From NCBI RefSeq assembly GCF_008123515.1, contig NZ_VSSR01000016.1, forward strand, positions 1 through 64,000: a stretch of DNA of 64,000 nucleotides. The letters are read 5' to 3'. The stretch's first letter is position 1; every line of letters starts with the position of its first letter. Of the stretch, positions 1-8,060 are shown in pieces. The notes under the pieces were generated by a model. The model searched no databases. It was not told the DNA's origin and saw only the letters and a list, made by a program, of their open reading frames with translations. The translations under genes and the position numbers were made by a program. This DNA comes from Bradyrhizobium cytisi (GTDB lineage: Bacteria > Pseudomonadota > Alphaproteobacteria > Rhizobiales > Xanthobacteraceae).

Positions 1-9
1 TCCCCATGT

Positions 10-70
10 GAGCAATCCAGAGTCCCTCCGCGGAAAGATTCTGGATTGCTTCGCTATGCTCGCAATGACG
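10..70. repeat. dispersed palindromic repeat, GCAATCCAGA family
   Basis: Inverted arms meeting as GCAATCCAGA and TCTGGATTGC, ending in CGCAATGACG. Two fuller relatives occur at 37721-37807 and 46154-46233, always between genes. The window starts inside or next to this copy. The rest of the stretch up to 143 holds nothing I recognise. Confidence 0.8.
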
Positions 71-143
71 ACGCGGAGAGAGCTGGCTCTCGTCCATCCG
101 CATCAACGCGCGGATGTACCCGCAAGCGAGGCGCGCAGACTGC

Positions 144-707
144 TCACGCCTCGCCGCGCAGCCAGGCCCGCACCTTTTGCAGCAGGCCGTGCCGCAGCTC
201 ATCGACGGAGGCAGCCTCGGCGGGCGTCAGGGTCTGCAAGGCCCCGTCGATATCGTCGGCCGCGAGCGTCGGCTCCGGCGCGGGTGACGATGCGAGGCCG
301 GCCGCGGCGATCGCGATCGGGCCAACCTGGGTGAGGAAGGCGCGCTCGTATTCGCGCGACAGGCGCGCGAGCGCGTCGTCCAGCGTCAGCCAGTCGACGG
401 CCTTGATGTCGTTCATGAGCTTGCGGACGGGACCGGCCCCAGCCTCCATCCGCCAGAAATGCACGATCTTGATGGGGCCGCCGGACTGGTAGGCGATCGT
501 GCCCAGAAACTCTTGCACGACCACGTCGTGGCCGGTCTCCTCCAACACCTCGCGATGCGCGGCTTGCTTCGGCGTCTCGCCATCGTCGAGCTTGCCCTTG
601 GGCAAAACCCATTCATTGCGCTTGCGTTGGCGCACAACCGCGATCAGCGGCGTGTCGCCACGCCGCAGCACAATACCACCCGCCGCCATCACCGGCGCCC
701 GCGCCAT
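144..707 (-). CDS. Nudix hydrolase
   Basis: Predicted pyrophosphohydrolase of the Nudix superfamily, 187 aa, cytoplasmic. The Nudix box fits G-x5-E-x7-R-E-U-x-E-E-x-G: G38, E44, R52, E53, E56, E57 and G59, with the metal-binding REVLEE core visible. The N-terminal part (AAGGIVLRR, then WVLPKGKL) is typical of the diadenosine-polyphosphate/diphosphoinositol type branch, but the substrate cannot be told from sequence. The C-terminal 60 residues are an Ala/Leu-rich extension outside the domain. ATG at 707 is chosen; an in-frame GTG lies one codon upstream. It is followed downstream by a 66-bp gap to the decarboxylase gene, both on the minus strand. Confidence 0.9.
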   Translation of the reverse strand: MARAPVMAAGGIVLRRGDTPLIAVVRQRKRNEWVLPKGKLDDGETPKQAAHREVLEETGHDVVVQEFLGTIAYQSGGPIKIVHFWRMEAGAGPVRKLMNDIKAVDWLTLDDALARLSREYERAFLTQVGPIAIAAAGLASSPAPEPTLAADDIDGALQTLTPAEAASVDELRHGLLQKVRAWLRGEA

Positions 708-774
708 CACAAGATCCGTGTCGATCGAATTGTCCCGGCGGACGATATAGGCGGCCGAGACGGCGGATTGAAGG

Positions 775-1638
775 CTAGTTTTTCCTCAGCAGCGCTTGAC
801 CGGCGCGGATGCGCGTCCCCTCAGTGATACCGTCGCAGAACGAAAAATCACCGGGCGCCAGGATGATGATGGTCGACCCGTGCTCGAACCAGCCGAGCTC
901 CTCGCCCTTGGTCACACTGACGTCGCAGGGGAAGTTGACGGGACCGCGTGTCTGCGCATTCAGCACCATGTCGAGGAAATGCAAGCGGATGCTGGCGACC
1001 AGGATCGCGGCGACCGGCACCAGCGTCACGGCCTCGCCGGTCGACAAATGCGTGCGGATCACCGCGCGCTCGTTCTTGCAAAACAGCCGCTCGACCCGCT
1101 TCAGCGCGATCGGGTTGACGTTCCAGACGTCGCCATGGATCAGCGTGACGCGCTCGATATGCGCATCGAACGGTGCGTGGAAGCGGTGATACATGCTCGA
1201 GGTCAGCCGCAGCGTCACGAAGCTTCCGTTGCGGTGCTGCTCGACCAGCGCGGGATCGCCAAGCAGGTCGAGCAGCGAATAGGGCGCGCCCTTGACCTGG
1301 AACAGTTCGGTGTCGGCGATACGGCCATGGGCGCCGACAATGCCGTCCGAGGGACTGGCGACCACCGACGGATCCGGATCAAACGGCCGTAGGCCCGGCT
1401 TGAGCTCACGGGTGAAGCAGTCGTGCAGACTGCTGAAACGGTCTTTCTTCGCCTCCGACAGATCGAGGTCGGAGAACAGCTTCCACAGCGCGATGGAGCC
1501 GTCCCGCACCAGCGGGTTCTCGATCTTGGAGAACCACCCCATGAAGCGGGTCAAGCCTGCGCGGGGGATGCGGTTGGTCAACAGGAAGTTGAGGTCTTCC
1601 TGCTGGGTGAAAGAGGCGATGAGGGCTTTGACTGTCAT
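775..1638 (-). CDS. phosphatidylserine decarboxylase-type enzyme
   Basis: Predicted membrane-associated pyruvoyl enzyme converting phosphatidylserine to phosphatidylethanolamine, 287 aa, close to the classical long PSD length. The N-terminal half carries CFTRELKPGLRPF and SPSDGIV, hallmarks of the family. The C-terminal self-cleavage triad is HGST with the nucleophilic Ser at about residue 255, where the pyruvoyl group would form. Together with pmtA at 4984 it would feed phosphatidylcholine synthesis. Bradyrhizobia also usually carry a shorter Psd elsewhere, so this may be the second, long-type copy. It is divergent from the aminotransferase gene with a 35-bp spacer. Confidence 0.87.
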   Translation of the reverse strand: MTVKALIASFTQQEDLNFLLTNRIPRAGLTRFMGWFSKIENPLVRDGSIALWKLFSDLDLSEAKKDRFSSLHDCFTRELKPGLRPFDPDPSVVASPSDGIVGAHGRIADTELFQVKGAPYSLLDLLGDPALVEQHRNGSFVTLRLTSSMYHRFHAPFDAHIERVTLIHGDVWNVNPIALKRVERLFCKNERAVIRTHLSTGEAVTLVPVAAILVASIRLHFLDMVLNAQTRGPVNFPCDVSVTKGEELGWFEHGSTIIILAPGDFSFCDGITEGTRIRAGQALLRKN

Positions 1639-1673
1639 GAATCTGTCAGCTCGCAGTATTAGCGCTTGTTGTC

Positions 1674-3338
1674 ATGGAAACGACACTCCCGATTCTCTCA
1701 TTTTCCGTGGCCGCCGCAGCGTCCGCTGCCGCCGCCCTCCCGAAGCTGAAGGCGCGGATCGAACTGTCCCGCGCCAAGCACCGCTCGCTCGCCGGGCACT
1801 CCAAGATGTCGCGCCGGGTGGCAAAGCTGCTGCCGTTCTACGAGTTCGAGGGCGACAAGTATTTCGGCTGCGACGGCGCGCCTGACGACGTGGTGATGCA
1901 GCGCAAGGAGGCCTTCTTCCGCCTCGCAGCTCTCTACGCCGATCGCTACCCCAAGGGCCGCGCGATGACGAAGGAAGCGGCCGAGACGATCTCCGACCTG
2001 CATTTCACTGAAACCTACCGCGTGCCGTTCCAGTTCTCGCGTCTCGTCCGCGAGCATCTCGGCACCTCGACCTTCATGGAATCGTCGAGCGGCGTTACCG
2101 TCACGGATGTCGACGGCAACACCTCCTACGACCTCACCGGGTCCTATGGCGTCAACATCTTCGGCAACGATTTCTACAAGGAATGCATCGAGGGCTCCCA
2201 GAAGCGGGCGCACGTGCTCGGCCCGGTGCTCGGCCCCTATCATCCCGTCATCCTCGAGAACGTGCAGCGGCTCTGCCAGATCTCGGGTCTCGACGAGGTC
2301 TCGTTCCACATGTCCGGCACCGAAGCGGTGATGCAGGCGGTGCGGCTCGCGCGCTACCACACCAAGCGCACCCATCTGGTTCGCTTCGCCGGCGCCTATC
2401 ACGGCTGGTGGGGCGACGTGCAGCCGGGTGTCGGCAATCCGATCAATGCGCACGAGACCTACACCCTCTCCGAGATGTCGGAGAAGACGCTGCACGTGCT
2501 GCGCACGCGCAAGGACATCGCCTGCGTGCTGGTCAATCCGCTGCAAGGGCTGCATCCGAACGCCAACGCGCCCGGCGATTCCTCGCTGGTCGACTCGTCG
2601 CGCGGCGGCAATTTCGATCGCGTGGCCTACACCGAGTGGCTGAAGCAGCTGCGCGAGGTTTGCACCGAGCGCGGCATCGTGCTGATCTTCGACGAGGTCT
2701 TCGTCGGCTTCCGGCTCGCCGCCGGCGGCGCCCAGGAATATTTTGGCGTCAAGGCCGACATGGTGACCTACGGCAAGAGCCTCGCGGGCGGCCTGCCGGT
2801 CGGCGTGGTCTGCGGCAGACACGAGCTGATGCGCCGCTTCCGCGACGACCGTCCCGCCGACATCTGCTTCGCCCGCGGCACCTTCAACTCGCATCCCTAT
2901 GTCATGACGGCCATGGACGAGTTTTTGAGCCGGCTCGCCAGCCCGAACTTCCGCGCCATCTATGACGGGCTGGACGCGACCTGGAACGGCCGCGCGCAAA
3001 AACTCAACCAGATGATGACCGACGCCAAGCTGCCGGTGGAGTTCGCAAACTTCTCGTCGATCTGGACGGTGAAATACACCACCCCGTCCCGCTACAACTG
3101 GATGCTGCAATATTACCTTCGCGCCGAAGGCCTGTCGCTGAGCTGGGTCGGTACCGGCCGGCTGATCTTCAGCCTGAACTACACCGACGCCGACTTCACT
3201 GAGGTCGCCGTCCGCTTCGTCCGCGCCGCCGGGAAGATGAAGGCCGACGGCTTCTGGTGGCACGATGGCGCGCTCACCAACAAGAACATCAAGCGGCAGA
3301 TCCTGAAAGAGATGCTGGCCAAGCGCTTCGGGCGCTGA
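1674..3338 (+). CDS. class III PLP-dependent aminotransferase
   Basis: 554-aa fold-type I PLP enzyme of the glutamate-1-semialdehyde aminomutase/acyl-carrier-linked aminotransferase group. Visible landmarks: MSGTEAVMQAVRLAR (cofactor phosphate region), GAYHGWWGD, LIFDEVFVGFR (Asp contacting the pyridine N) and TYGKSLAGGLP, where Lys at about 368 should form the Schiff base. The protein is about 100 residues longer at the N-terminus than a typical HemL, and it has an Ala-rich start followed by a basic segment, so it is not HemL itself; the substrate is unknown. The start at 1674 is the first ATG after the divergent spacer; an internal Met at 1806 is possible. Confidence 0.85.
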   Translation: METTLPILSFSVAAAASAAAALPKLKARIELSRAKHRSLAGHSKMSRRVAKLLPFYEFEGDKYFGCDGAPDDVVMQRKEAFFRLAALYADRYPKGRAMTKEAAETISDLHFTETYRVPFQFSRLVREHLGTSTFMESSSGVTVTDVDGNTSYDLTGSYGVNIFGNDFYKECIEGSQKRAHVLGPVLGPYHPVILENVQRLCQISGLDEVSFHMSGTEAVMQAVRLARYHTKRTHLVRFAGAYHGWWGDVQPGVGNPINAHETYTLSEMSEKTLHVLRTRKDIACVLVNPLQGLHPNANAPGDSSLVDSSRGGNFDRVAYTEWLKQLREVCTERGIVLIFDEVFVGFRLAAGGAQEYFGVKADMVTYGKSLAGGLPVGVVCGRHELMRRFRDDRPADICFARGTFNSHPYVMTAMDEFLSRLASPNFRAIYDGLDATWNGRAQKLNQMMTDAKLPVEFANFSSIWTVKYTTPSRYNWMLQYYLRAEGLSLSWVGTGRLIFSLNYTDADFTEVAVRFVRAAGKMKADGFWWHDGALTNKNIKRQILKEMLAKRFGR

Positions 3339-3356
3339 GGCTAGTTCCTCCAACGC

Positions 3357-3444
3357 CGTCATGGCCGGGCTTGTCCCGGCCATCCACGCGCTTCTGCACG
3401 AAACTTCCAAGACGTGGATGCCCGGGACGAGCCCGGGCATGACG
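3357..3444. repeat. dispersed palindromic repeat, CATGGCCGGGC family
   Basis: Two hairpins in tandem (TGGCCGGG..CCCGGCCA and TGCCCGGG..CCCGGGCA) whose outer ends, CGTCATG and CATGACG, are also complementary. A near-identical copy lies at 63769-63850. It separates two convergent genes and could act as a transcription barrier. Confidence 0.85.
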
Positions 3445-3484
3445 TAACCATCAGACATCGGAGTGGTCGGTGTGCGCAGCGCGT

Positions 3485-4144
3485 TCAGGCGTGCTGCTCT
3501 TCGAGCGTGGGCTCGGAGATCAGGCCCAGCGTGTGCTCGGGGTTGAGGTGCAGGCCGGGGTCCATCAGCTCGCCGCGCATCAAGGCGAGCGGGGCGCTGC
3601 GATAGAGCATCAAATCGTGGAAGGGGTCGGTCAGGATCTTGGTCATCCAGACCAGGCCGGTCTCGACGTCGCGGATGAAGAACAGGTGCACGGTGCGGAA
3701 CAGGAGACCGCCGCCGCCGATCACGAGCCAGATCTTGGCGACCTGCCGCATGAAATCGGTCGCGCTCGCCCAGGGGGTAAACAGGCCGAACAGCGTGGGG
3801 TCGACGAACAGCACTAGCGGGGATGCCGCCCAGATCGCCATCAGCACCACCTTGCGCTGAAGGTTGTAGCCGACCTTAATGTCTTCCTTGTACTCATGCG
3901 TCGCCTGGTTGATGTGGTCGTAATCATGCGGCTCGAAGAAGAAGTGACCGGCCTGGCGCGAGGTCATCGAGACCAGCCAGCCGACCAGCGCCGAGATCAT
4001 GGGATCGACGAACAGCCAGACATAGGCAAAGAGAAAGCTCAGCGCGCTGACGAAGTGCAGGCTCTGATTGATGCGGCTGTGGTGATAGTAGCGATGGTCG
4101 TCCCAGCGCTGGATCCGCAGCTGCTCGATATAATTCTTGATCAT
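3485..4144 (-). CDS. multi-pass membrane protein, histidine-containing
   Basis: 219-aa integral membrane protein with four probable membrane segments (near SLHFVSALSFLFAYVWLFV, ISALVGWLVSM, VLMAIWAASPLVLFV and IWLVIGGGGLLF). Clustered His residues (HRYYHHSRINQSLH, QAGHFFFEPHDYDH) resemble the metal-binding His pattern of the DUF962/Mpo1-like lipid dioxygenase family, but I would not assign that function on this alone. ATG at 4144 has a strong GGGGGAG ribosome site; the longer in-frame ORF to 4249 has none. It is 150 bp from pmtA on the same strand, so a lipid role is plausible by context. Confidence 0.75.
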   Translation of the reverse strand: MIKNYIEQLRIQRWDDHRYYHHSRINQSLHFVSALSFLFAYVWLFVDPMISALVGWLVSMTSRQAGHFFFEPHDYDHINQATHEYKEDIKVGYNLQRKVVLMAIWAASPLVLFVDPTLFGLFTPWASATDFMRQVAKIWLVIGGGGLLFRTVHLFFIRDVETGLVWMTKILTDPFHDLMLYRSAPLALMRGELMDPGLHLNPEHTLGLISEPTLEEQHA

Positions 4145-4294
4145 GCTCTCCCCCAAAATGCTTTCGGGTTCAGGATTTACAGGGATTCGATGTAGGCCGT
4201 GTGACATCATGATTTTGTCATGTGACGATGCAGCGACGCGATGACGCACGCGAACGCGTGAGCGGCGGATCGCGCCGCTCCGACGCAGACTTGC

Positions 4295-4984
4295 TCAGGC
4301 TGCCTTGGCGACGTCGACCTTGCGGAAGCGCACCAGCGAGAAATGACCGAGCGGCGGAATCAGGCGGCGCTCGGCAAGCTCGATGCCCTTGGCGCCAGCC
4401 AGCCACTTCGCATAGCGCGACCAGGCGAACTCGGCGGTGCGGAAGCCGAGCGGACGCACCACCGGCTGGAGCTTCTGCTCGATGAAGCGGCGCATGCCGG
4501 TGTCGGCGCTGACGCGGGTGAGGATGATCAGCTCGCCGCCCGGACGCAGCACGCGAGCGAATTCATCGAGCGCGACTTCCGGATTCGGCACTGCGGTGAC
4601 GACATACTGCGCCATCACGACGTCGAAGGAATTGTCGGGGAATTCGAGCTTCTCGGCGTCCATCACCGCGAGGCCTTCGACGTTCTTCAGGTTGCCCTCG
4701 GTGACGCGCTGGCGTGCCTTGTCGAGCATCGCTTCCGAAATGTCGGTGCCGAAGATGCGCAAGTTCGGGGCATAAAGCGGCAGCGAGATGCCGGTGCCGA
4801 CGCCGACCTCGAGCACGCGGCCGCCGATCTTGTTGGTGGCTGCGATCGCGGCCTGACGGCCCTTGGCGAATACGCCGCCGAACACGAGATCGTAGACCGG
4901 CGCCCAGCGATCATAGGCCTGCTCGACCGTGCCGCGGGTGAGATCGAGCTGCTGGGTGCCGTCAAGGTTCATGATCTTAGCCAT
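4295..4984 (-). CDS. pmtA: phospholipid N-methyltransferase (PmtA type)
   Basis: 229-aa class I SAM-dependent methyltransferase. The family start WAPVYDLVFGGVFAKGR precedes motif I VLEVGVGTG; GTDISEAML, FDVVMAQYVVTAVPNP and RVLRPGGELIILTR follow as motifs II to post-III. This is the Rhodobacter/Bradyrhizobium-type enzyme that methylates phosphatidylethanolamine toward phosphatidylcholine at the inner membrane. The nearby PSD-type gene makes its substrate, which supports the call. A ubiquinone/menaquinone-type UbiE methyltransferase is the main alternative; the N-terminal VYDLVFG-GR motif argues for PmtA. Confidence 0.78.
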   Translation of the reverse strand: MAKIMNLDGTQQLDLTRGTVEQAYDRWAPVYDLVFGGVFAKGRQAAIAATNKIGGRVLEVGVGTGISLPLYAPNLRIFGTDISEAMLDKARQRVTEGNLKNVEGLAVMDAEKLEFPDNSFDVVMAQYVVTAVPNPEVALDEFARVLRPGGELIILTRVSADTGMRRFIEQKLQPVVRPLGFRTAEFAWSRYAKWLAGAKGIELAERRLIPPLGHFSLVRFRKVDVAKAA

Positions 4985-5016
4985 CGATGAGGTTCTCGCT
5001 GTGGGTCAAAGTATGA

Positions 5017-6069
5017 TCAGCCGCGCACCGGCCGCCGCGCCATGCGAGGCGAGGCGCGCAGGATGCGGCTGGGCTGGAGTGAGGTGAGATTGCCGACGAA
5101 CTGGCGCGCGCTGTTCTCCCAGGAACGCTCCAGCGCGAAGTTGCGGCAGGTCTCGCGCGACATGGTGAGTGCGCGCAAGCAGGCGGCGCGCAGATCGTTG
5201 TCGATCGCGCCGATCGGATGATCGGCGATGACGTCCTTCGGTCCCGTCACCGGAAACGCCGCAACCGGCGTGCCGCAGGCGAGCGCTTCGAGCTGCACCA
5301 CGCCGAACGTGTCGGTGAGGCTCGGGAACACGAAGACGTCGGCGGCGGCGAGATGCGCGGTCAGATCCGCGCCCTTCTTCTCGCCGAGGAAGACGACATC
5401 GGGATATTTCTTCTCGAGCGCCGCCTTCTGCGGGCCGTCGCCGACGACGACCTTGGTGCCGGGCAGATCGAGCGCGAGGAACGCCTCGAGATTCTTCTCC
5501 ACCGCAACGCGGCCCATGGTCATGAAGATAGGACCCGGCAGGTCGAGCCTGGCCGGAGCGTCCGGATGAAACAGCTCGGTGTTGACGCCGCGCCCCCAGA
5601 AGCCGAGCCGCTTGAAGCCGCGCCCCGACAGCTCCTGCCGCAGCGACGGCGTCGCCACCATGGTCATGGCGGCGGCATCGTGGAAGTGGCGCAGCACGGC
5701 ATAGCCGACGGCATCAGGGATGCCGGTCCGCACCGAGACGTATTCCGGAAAGCGCGTCGTGTAGGAGGTGGTGAAGGCGAACCCGTTGCGGCGGCAATAG
5801 GCGCGCGCCGCCCAGCCGATCGGGCCTTCGGTTGCGATATGCAGCGCTTCGGGCGCGGCCTTCTCGATTCGCCGCGCGATCTCCTTACCCGCAGGCAGCG
5901 CCACGCGCAGGCCCGGATAGGTCGGCAGCGGCCACGACCGGAAGCCGTCCGGCGTCAGGAAGTCGATCTCGACATCGAGGGCCTTGGCGGCGGCCGCCAG
6001 CGAGGTCAGCGTCCGGACCACACCGTTGACCTGCGGATGCCAGGCGTCAGTCGCGATTAATACCCGCAT
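5017..6069 (-). CDS. GT4-family glycosyltransferase
   Basis: 350-aa GT-B fold enzyme. The N-terminus shows TDAWHPQVNGVVRTL, the classic acceptor-side glycine loop of GT4 alpha-mannosyl/glucosyltransferases acting on lipids; the middle has GRGVNTELFHPD; the C-terminal nucleotide-sugar part has FVFPSLTDTFGVVQLEALACGTP with the EX7E-like Glu pair. Probably transfers a hexose to a membrane lipid. Start at 6069 (MRVLIATDAW) is preferred over the longer ORF to 6114 because the family begins there. It lies 32 bp upstream of pmtA on the same strand, so a shared transcript is likely. Confidence 0.82.
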   Translation of the reverse strand: MRVLIATDAWHPQVNGVVRTLTSLAAAAKALDVEIDFLTPDGFRSWPLPTYPGLRVALPAGKEIARRIEKAAPEALHIATEGPIGWAARAYCRRNGFAFTTSYTTRFPEYVSVRTGIPDAVGYAVLRHFHDAAAMTMVATPSLRQELSGRGFKRLGFWGRGVNTELFHPDAPARLDLPGPIFMTMGRVAVEKNLEAFLALDLPGTKVVVGDGPQKAALEKKYPDVVFLGEKKGADLTAHLAAADVFVFPSLTDTFGVVQLEALACGTPVAAFPVTGPKDVIADHPIGAIDNDLRAACLRALTMSRETCRNFALERSWENSARQFVGNLTSLQPSRILRASPRMARRPVRG

Positions 6070-6343
6070 GGGGAAATCCCGAGAGTTTGATGATTCTCGG
6101 CTTAGGACCATCAACCACGGATATTTCAGGCGTGTGACGTCACATAAGTGTCGGCGCGCTGTTTTGTTCGTTAACAGCCCGGCCGGGCCACGAAACTGTC
6201 ATGAAACAATCCTTGCCGCGACGAAACCGTTTTCGGTTTTCCGTGCAAACGTCCCGAAACTTCTTGTCGTTAGTGATTGACGCAACGGAGCACCGAAACG
6301 GTGCCGGGGTGACCAAGAAACACCACGCAGACAGGGGCGATCA

Positions 6344-7048
6344 ATGTTCAATCTGGACACGTTCAAGACGTTTTCGCGTGCCGTTGCCGTCGGTGCAGTG
6401 GCTGTGACCGCAATCGCATTTGCCGGCCCGGCCAAAGCCGCGCCCGTGCAGCTCTTCCCGTTCTTCCAGCCGCTGCCGACGATGACTGCGCCGCAGCCGC
6501 TTCAGCCGTACCAGCCCTATCAGGCGCCGACCTATCAGACCGCACCGTCCGAGGATCAGGACGCGGTCGAGACGCCGGCCCGCTTCCGCCGCCAGACCGT
6601 CAGCTACGCAACACGTGAAGCCCCGGGCACCATCATCATCGATACGCCCAACACCTATCTTTATTACGTGCTCGGCAACGGCCAGGCGATCCGCTACGGC
6701 ATCGGCGTGGGCCGCGATGGCTTCACCTGGTCCGGCACGCAGGCGGTGACCAAGAAGGCCGAGTGGCCGGACTGGACCCCGCCGCCGGAAATGATCCAGC
6801 GTCAGCCCTATCTGCCGCGCCACATGGCCGGCGGCCCCGGCAACCCGCTCGGCGCCCGCGCCATGTATCTCGGCGGCACCGTCTACCGCATCCACGGCAC
6901 CAACGCCCCCGACACGATCGGCAAGCACGTCTCCTCCGGCTGCATCCGCCTGACCAATGACGACGTCTCCGACCTCTACGCCCGCGTCAACGTCGGCACC
7001 AAGGTGATCGTGCTGCCGATGACCGAGCGGAGAGCGGAGCTTCGGTAG
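6344..7048 (+). CDS. secreted L,D-transpeptidase (YkuD domain)
   Basis: 234 aa: signal peptide (about residues 1-35, ending in GPAKAAP), a Pro/Tyr/Gln-rich linker, then a YkuD domain from GTIIIDTPNTYLYYVL. The catalytic region reads IHGTNAPDTIG..SSGCIRL, with the active Cys in SSGC. It should make 3-3 peptidoglycan cross-links or attach proteins in the periplasm. The domain is closely similar to that of the larger paralogue at 60567-61748 (shared VGRDGFTW, KAEWPDW, GNPLGARAMYLG). A strong terminator follows. The 274-bp spacer upstream, shared with the divergent glycosyltransferase, must hold both promoters; I could not define them. Confidence 0.92.
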   Translation: MFNLDTFKTFSRAVAVGAVAVTAIAFAGPAKAAPVQLFPFFQPLPTMTAPQPLQPYQPYQAPTYQTAPSEDQDAVETPARFRRQTVSYATREAPGTIIIDTPNTYLYYVLGNGQAIRYGIGVGRDGFTWSGTQAVTKKAEWPDWTPPPEMIQRQPYLPRHMAGGPGNPLGARAMYLGGTVYRIHGTNAPDTIGKHVSSGCIRLTNDDVSDLYARVNVGTKVIVLPMTERRAELR

Positions 7049-7083
7049 CGCGAGGCGTAAGCTGCGAACGAGATTAGGATGCG

Positions 7084-7117
7084 AACAGCCCCGGCGACGC
7101 CGGGGCTGTTTTCGTTT
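7084..7117 (+). terminator. intrinsic terminator after L,D-transpeptidase gene
   Basis: AGCCCCGGCG and CGCCGGGGCT pair around a single A, followed by GTTTTCGTTT. It lies 36 bp after the stop codon. Confidence 0.85.
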
Positions 7118-7135
7118 GAGGCCGGTGATCGTGGC

Positions 7136-7277
7136 CATCCTTCGAGACGCCCGCCTTCGGCAGGCTCCTCAGGATGAGGACGGAGTGCGCCGCGGCTCCG
7201 CAGCGCTTGCGCTACATCGCCGATGCCAGTTAACCTCATCCGGGGAGCGCGCCCTTGCGCGCGTCTCAAATGATGGG
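7136..7277. repeat. dispersed palindromic repeats, CTCGAAGGATGAGG family (pair)
   Basis: First unit 7136-7179 runs from CATCCTTCGAGACG to CTCAGGATGAGG around a CCCGCC..GGC stem. A degenerate second unit follows at 7234-7277, ending 9 bp before the GIY-YIG start codon. Relatives occur at 7578, 7703, 12593, 12683, 15140 and 15228. Confidence 0.8.
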
Positions 7278-7286
7278 GCGTTCACG

Positions 7287-7625
7287 ATGACCGAAGGCGC
7301 CTACCTCTACATTCTCAGATGCGCCGATGGCAGCTACTACATCGGCACGACGCGGACCGAGCTCGAAATCAGAGTTGCGCAGCACAACGCTGGCACTTTT
7401 GCCGGCTACACAAAGTCACGCAGACCCGTAACGCTAGCCTTCTCCCAATGGTTCGACCGCATCACCGATGCGATCGAATGCGAACGCAAACTCAAGAAAT
7501 GGAGCCGCGCCAAGAAGGAAGCCTTCATGCGCGGCGACTTTGCTGAACTCCATGAACTAGCGAAGCGCGGCTCTCATCATCCTTCGAGACGCCCGCCGTC
7601 GGCGGGCCCTCGGGATGAGGGCTGA
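7287..7625 (+). CDS. GIY-YIG domain protein (UPF0213/YhbQ-like)
   Basis: 112 aa. LYILRCADGSYYIGTT at residues 7-22 is the GIY-YIG core, followed by RVAQHNAG and EKKLKKW-like ECERKLKKWSR with the conserved Glu; this is the single-domain endonuclease-fold branch whose cellular role is unclear. ATG at 7287 is the family start, with no good ribosome site visible. The last 16 residues (HHPSRRPPSAGPRDEG) are encoded by a dispersed intergenic repeat, so the native protein end was probably replaced. The gene sits between repeat units on both sides. Confidence 0.85.
   Translation: MTEGAYLYILRCADGSYYIGTTRTELEIRVAQHNAGTFAGYTKSRRPVTLAFSQWFDRITDAIECERKLKKWSRAKKEAFMRGDFAELHELAKRGSHHPSRRPPSAGPRDEG
7578..7620. 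repeat. dispersed palindromic repeat overlapping the 3' end of the GIY-YIG gene
   Basis: CATCCTTCGAGACG, a GCCCGCCG..CGGCGGGC stem, then CTCGGGATGAGG. It is the same family as 7136 and supplies coding sequence to the preceding ORF. Confidence 0.8.
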
Positions 7626-7702
7626 GGCCGGCGCGAACAAAAACCAGGTTGCCGCAAAACCGGCGCGCGCTAATCCCATGCTACGCCGCAGATGCAAGTT
7701 AG

Positions 7703-7747
7703 CCTCATCCTGAGGAGACCGCGAAGCGGTCGTCTCGAAGGACGAGG
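7703..7747. repeat. dispersed palindromic repeat, CTCGAAGGATGAGG family
   Basis: CCTCATCCTGAGGAG arm, CGCGAAGCG stem, CGTCTCGAAGGACGAGG arm. It lies between convergent genes. Confidence 0.8.
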
Positions 7748-7787
7748 CGTTCACGCGGGCGGAGGCCCCTCACCTCTCGCCCACGCG

Positions 7788-8060
7788 TCACCGCTCCGTT
7801 ATCAATCGCAGCCACGCCGCCGCGTGAAACGCGCTCATCAGCAGATACATCGGCACCATCCCGCCGAGCATCGAGCCGTGCCCGGCGGCGCAGAGCATGT
7901 CCGCCGGACCACCGCCGAGAACCGCCGTCAGCAGGGCCATGACCGCGAAGGTCGGGGTAGCCGCAAGACCCAGCCATCTGGCGACGTGGGATGCGGTCAC
8001 CACCTCTCCGCCAGCACGGCCGGCGTCGGCAGCCGCGCCGGCGGGATGGGCCTCGGTCAC
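7788..8060 (-). CDS. small membrane protein, coupled to the DUF899 gene
   Basis: 90 aa with two hydrophobic segments (LGLAATPTFAVMALLTAVLGG and MLGGMVPMYLLMSAFHAAAWL). GTG at 8060 is chosen because it overlaps the upstream TGA as GTGA, the usual sign of translational coupling. I do not recognise a family. An origin of its function in the same task as the DUF899 protein is inferred only from the coupling. Confidence 0.65.
   Translation of the reverse strand: MTEAHPAGAAADAGRAGGEVVTASHVARWLGLAATPTFAVMALLTAVLGGGPADMLCAAGHGSMLGGMVPMYLLMSAFHAAAWLRLITER

Noticed and set aside
1698-3458. 586-codon ORF on the minus strand
   Set aside because: It lies antisense to the aminotransferase gene, whose PLP motifs are intact, and its composition is that of a shadow in a high-GC gene.
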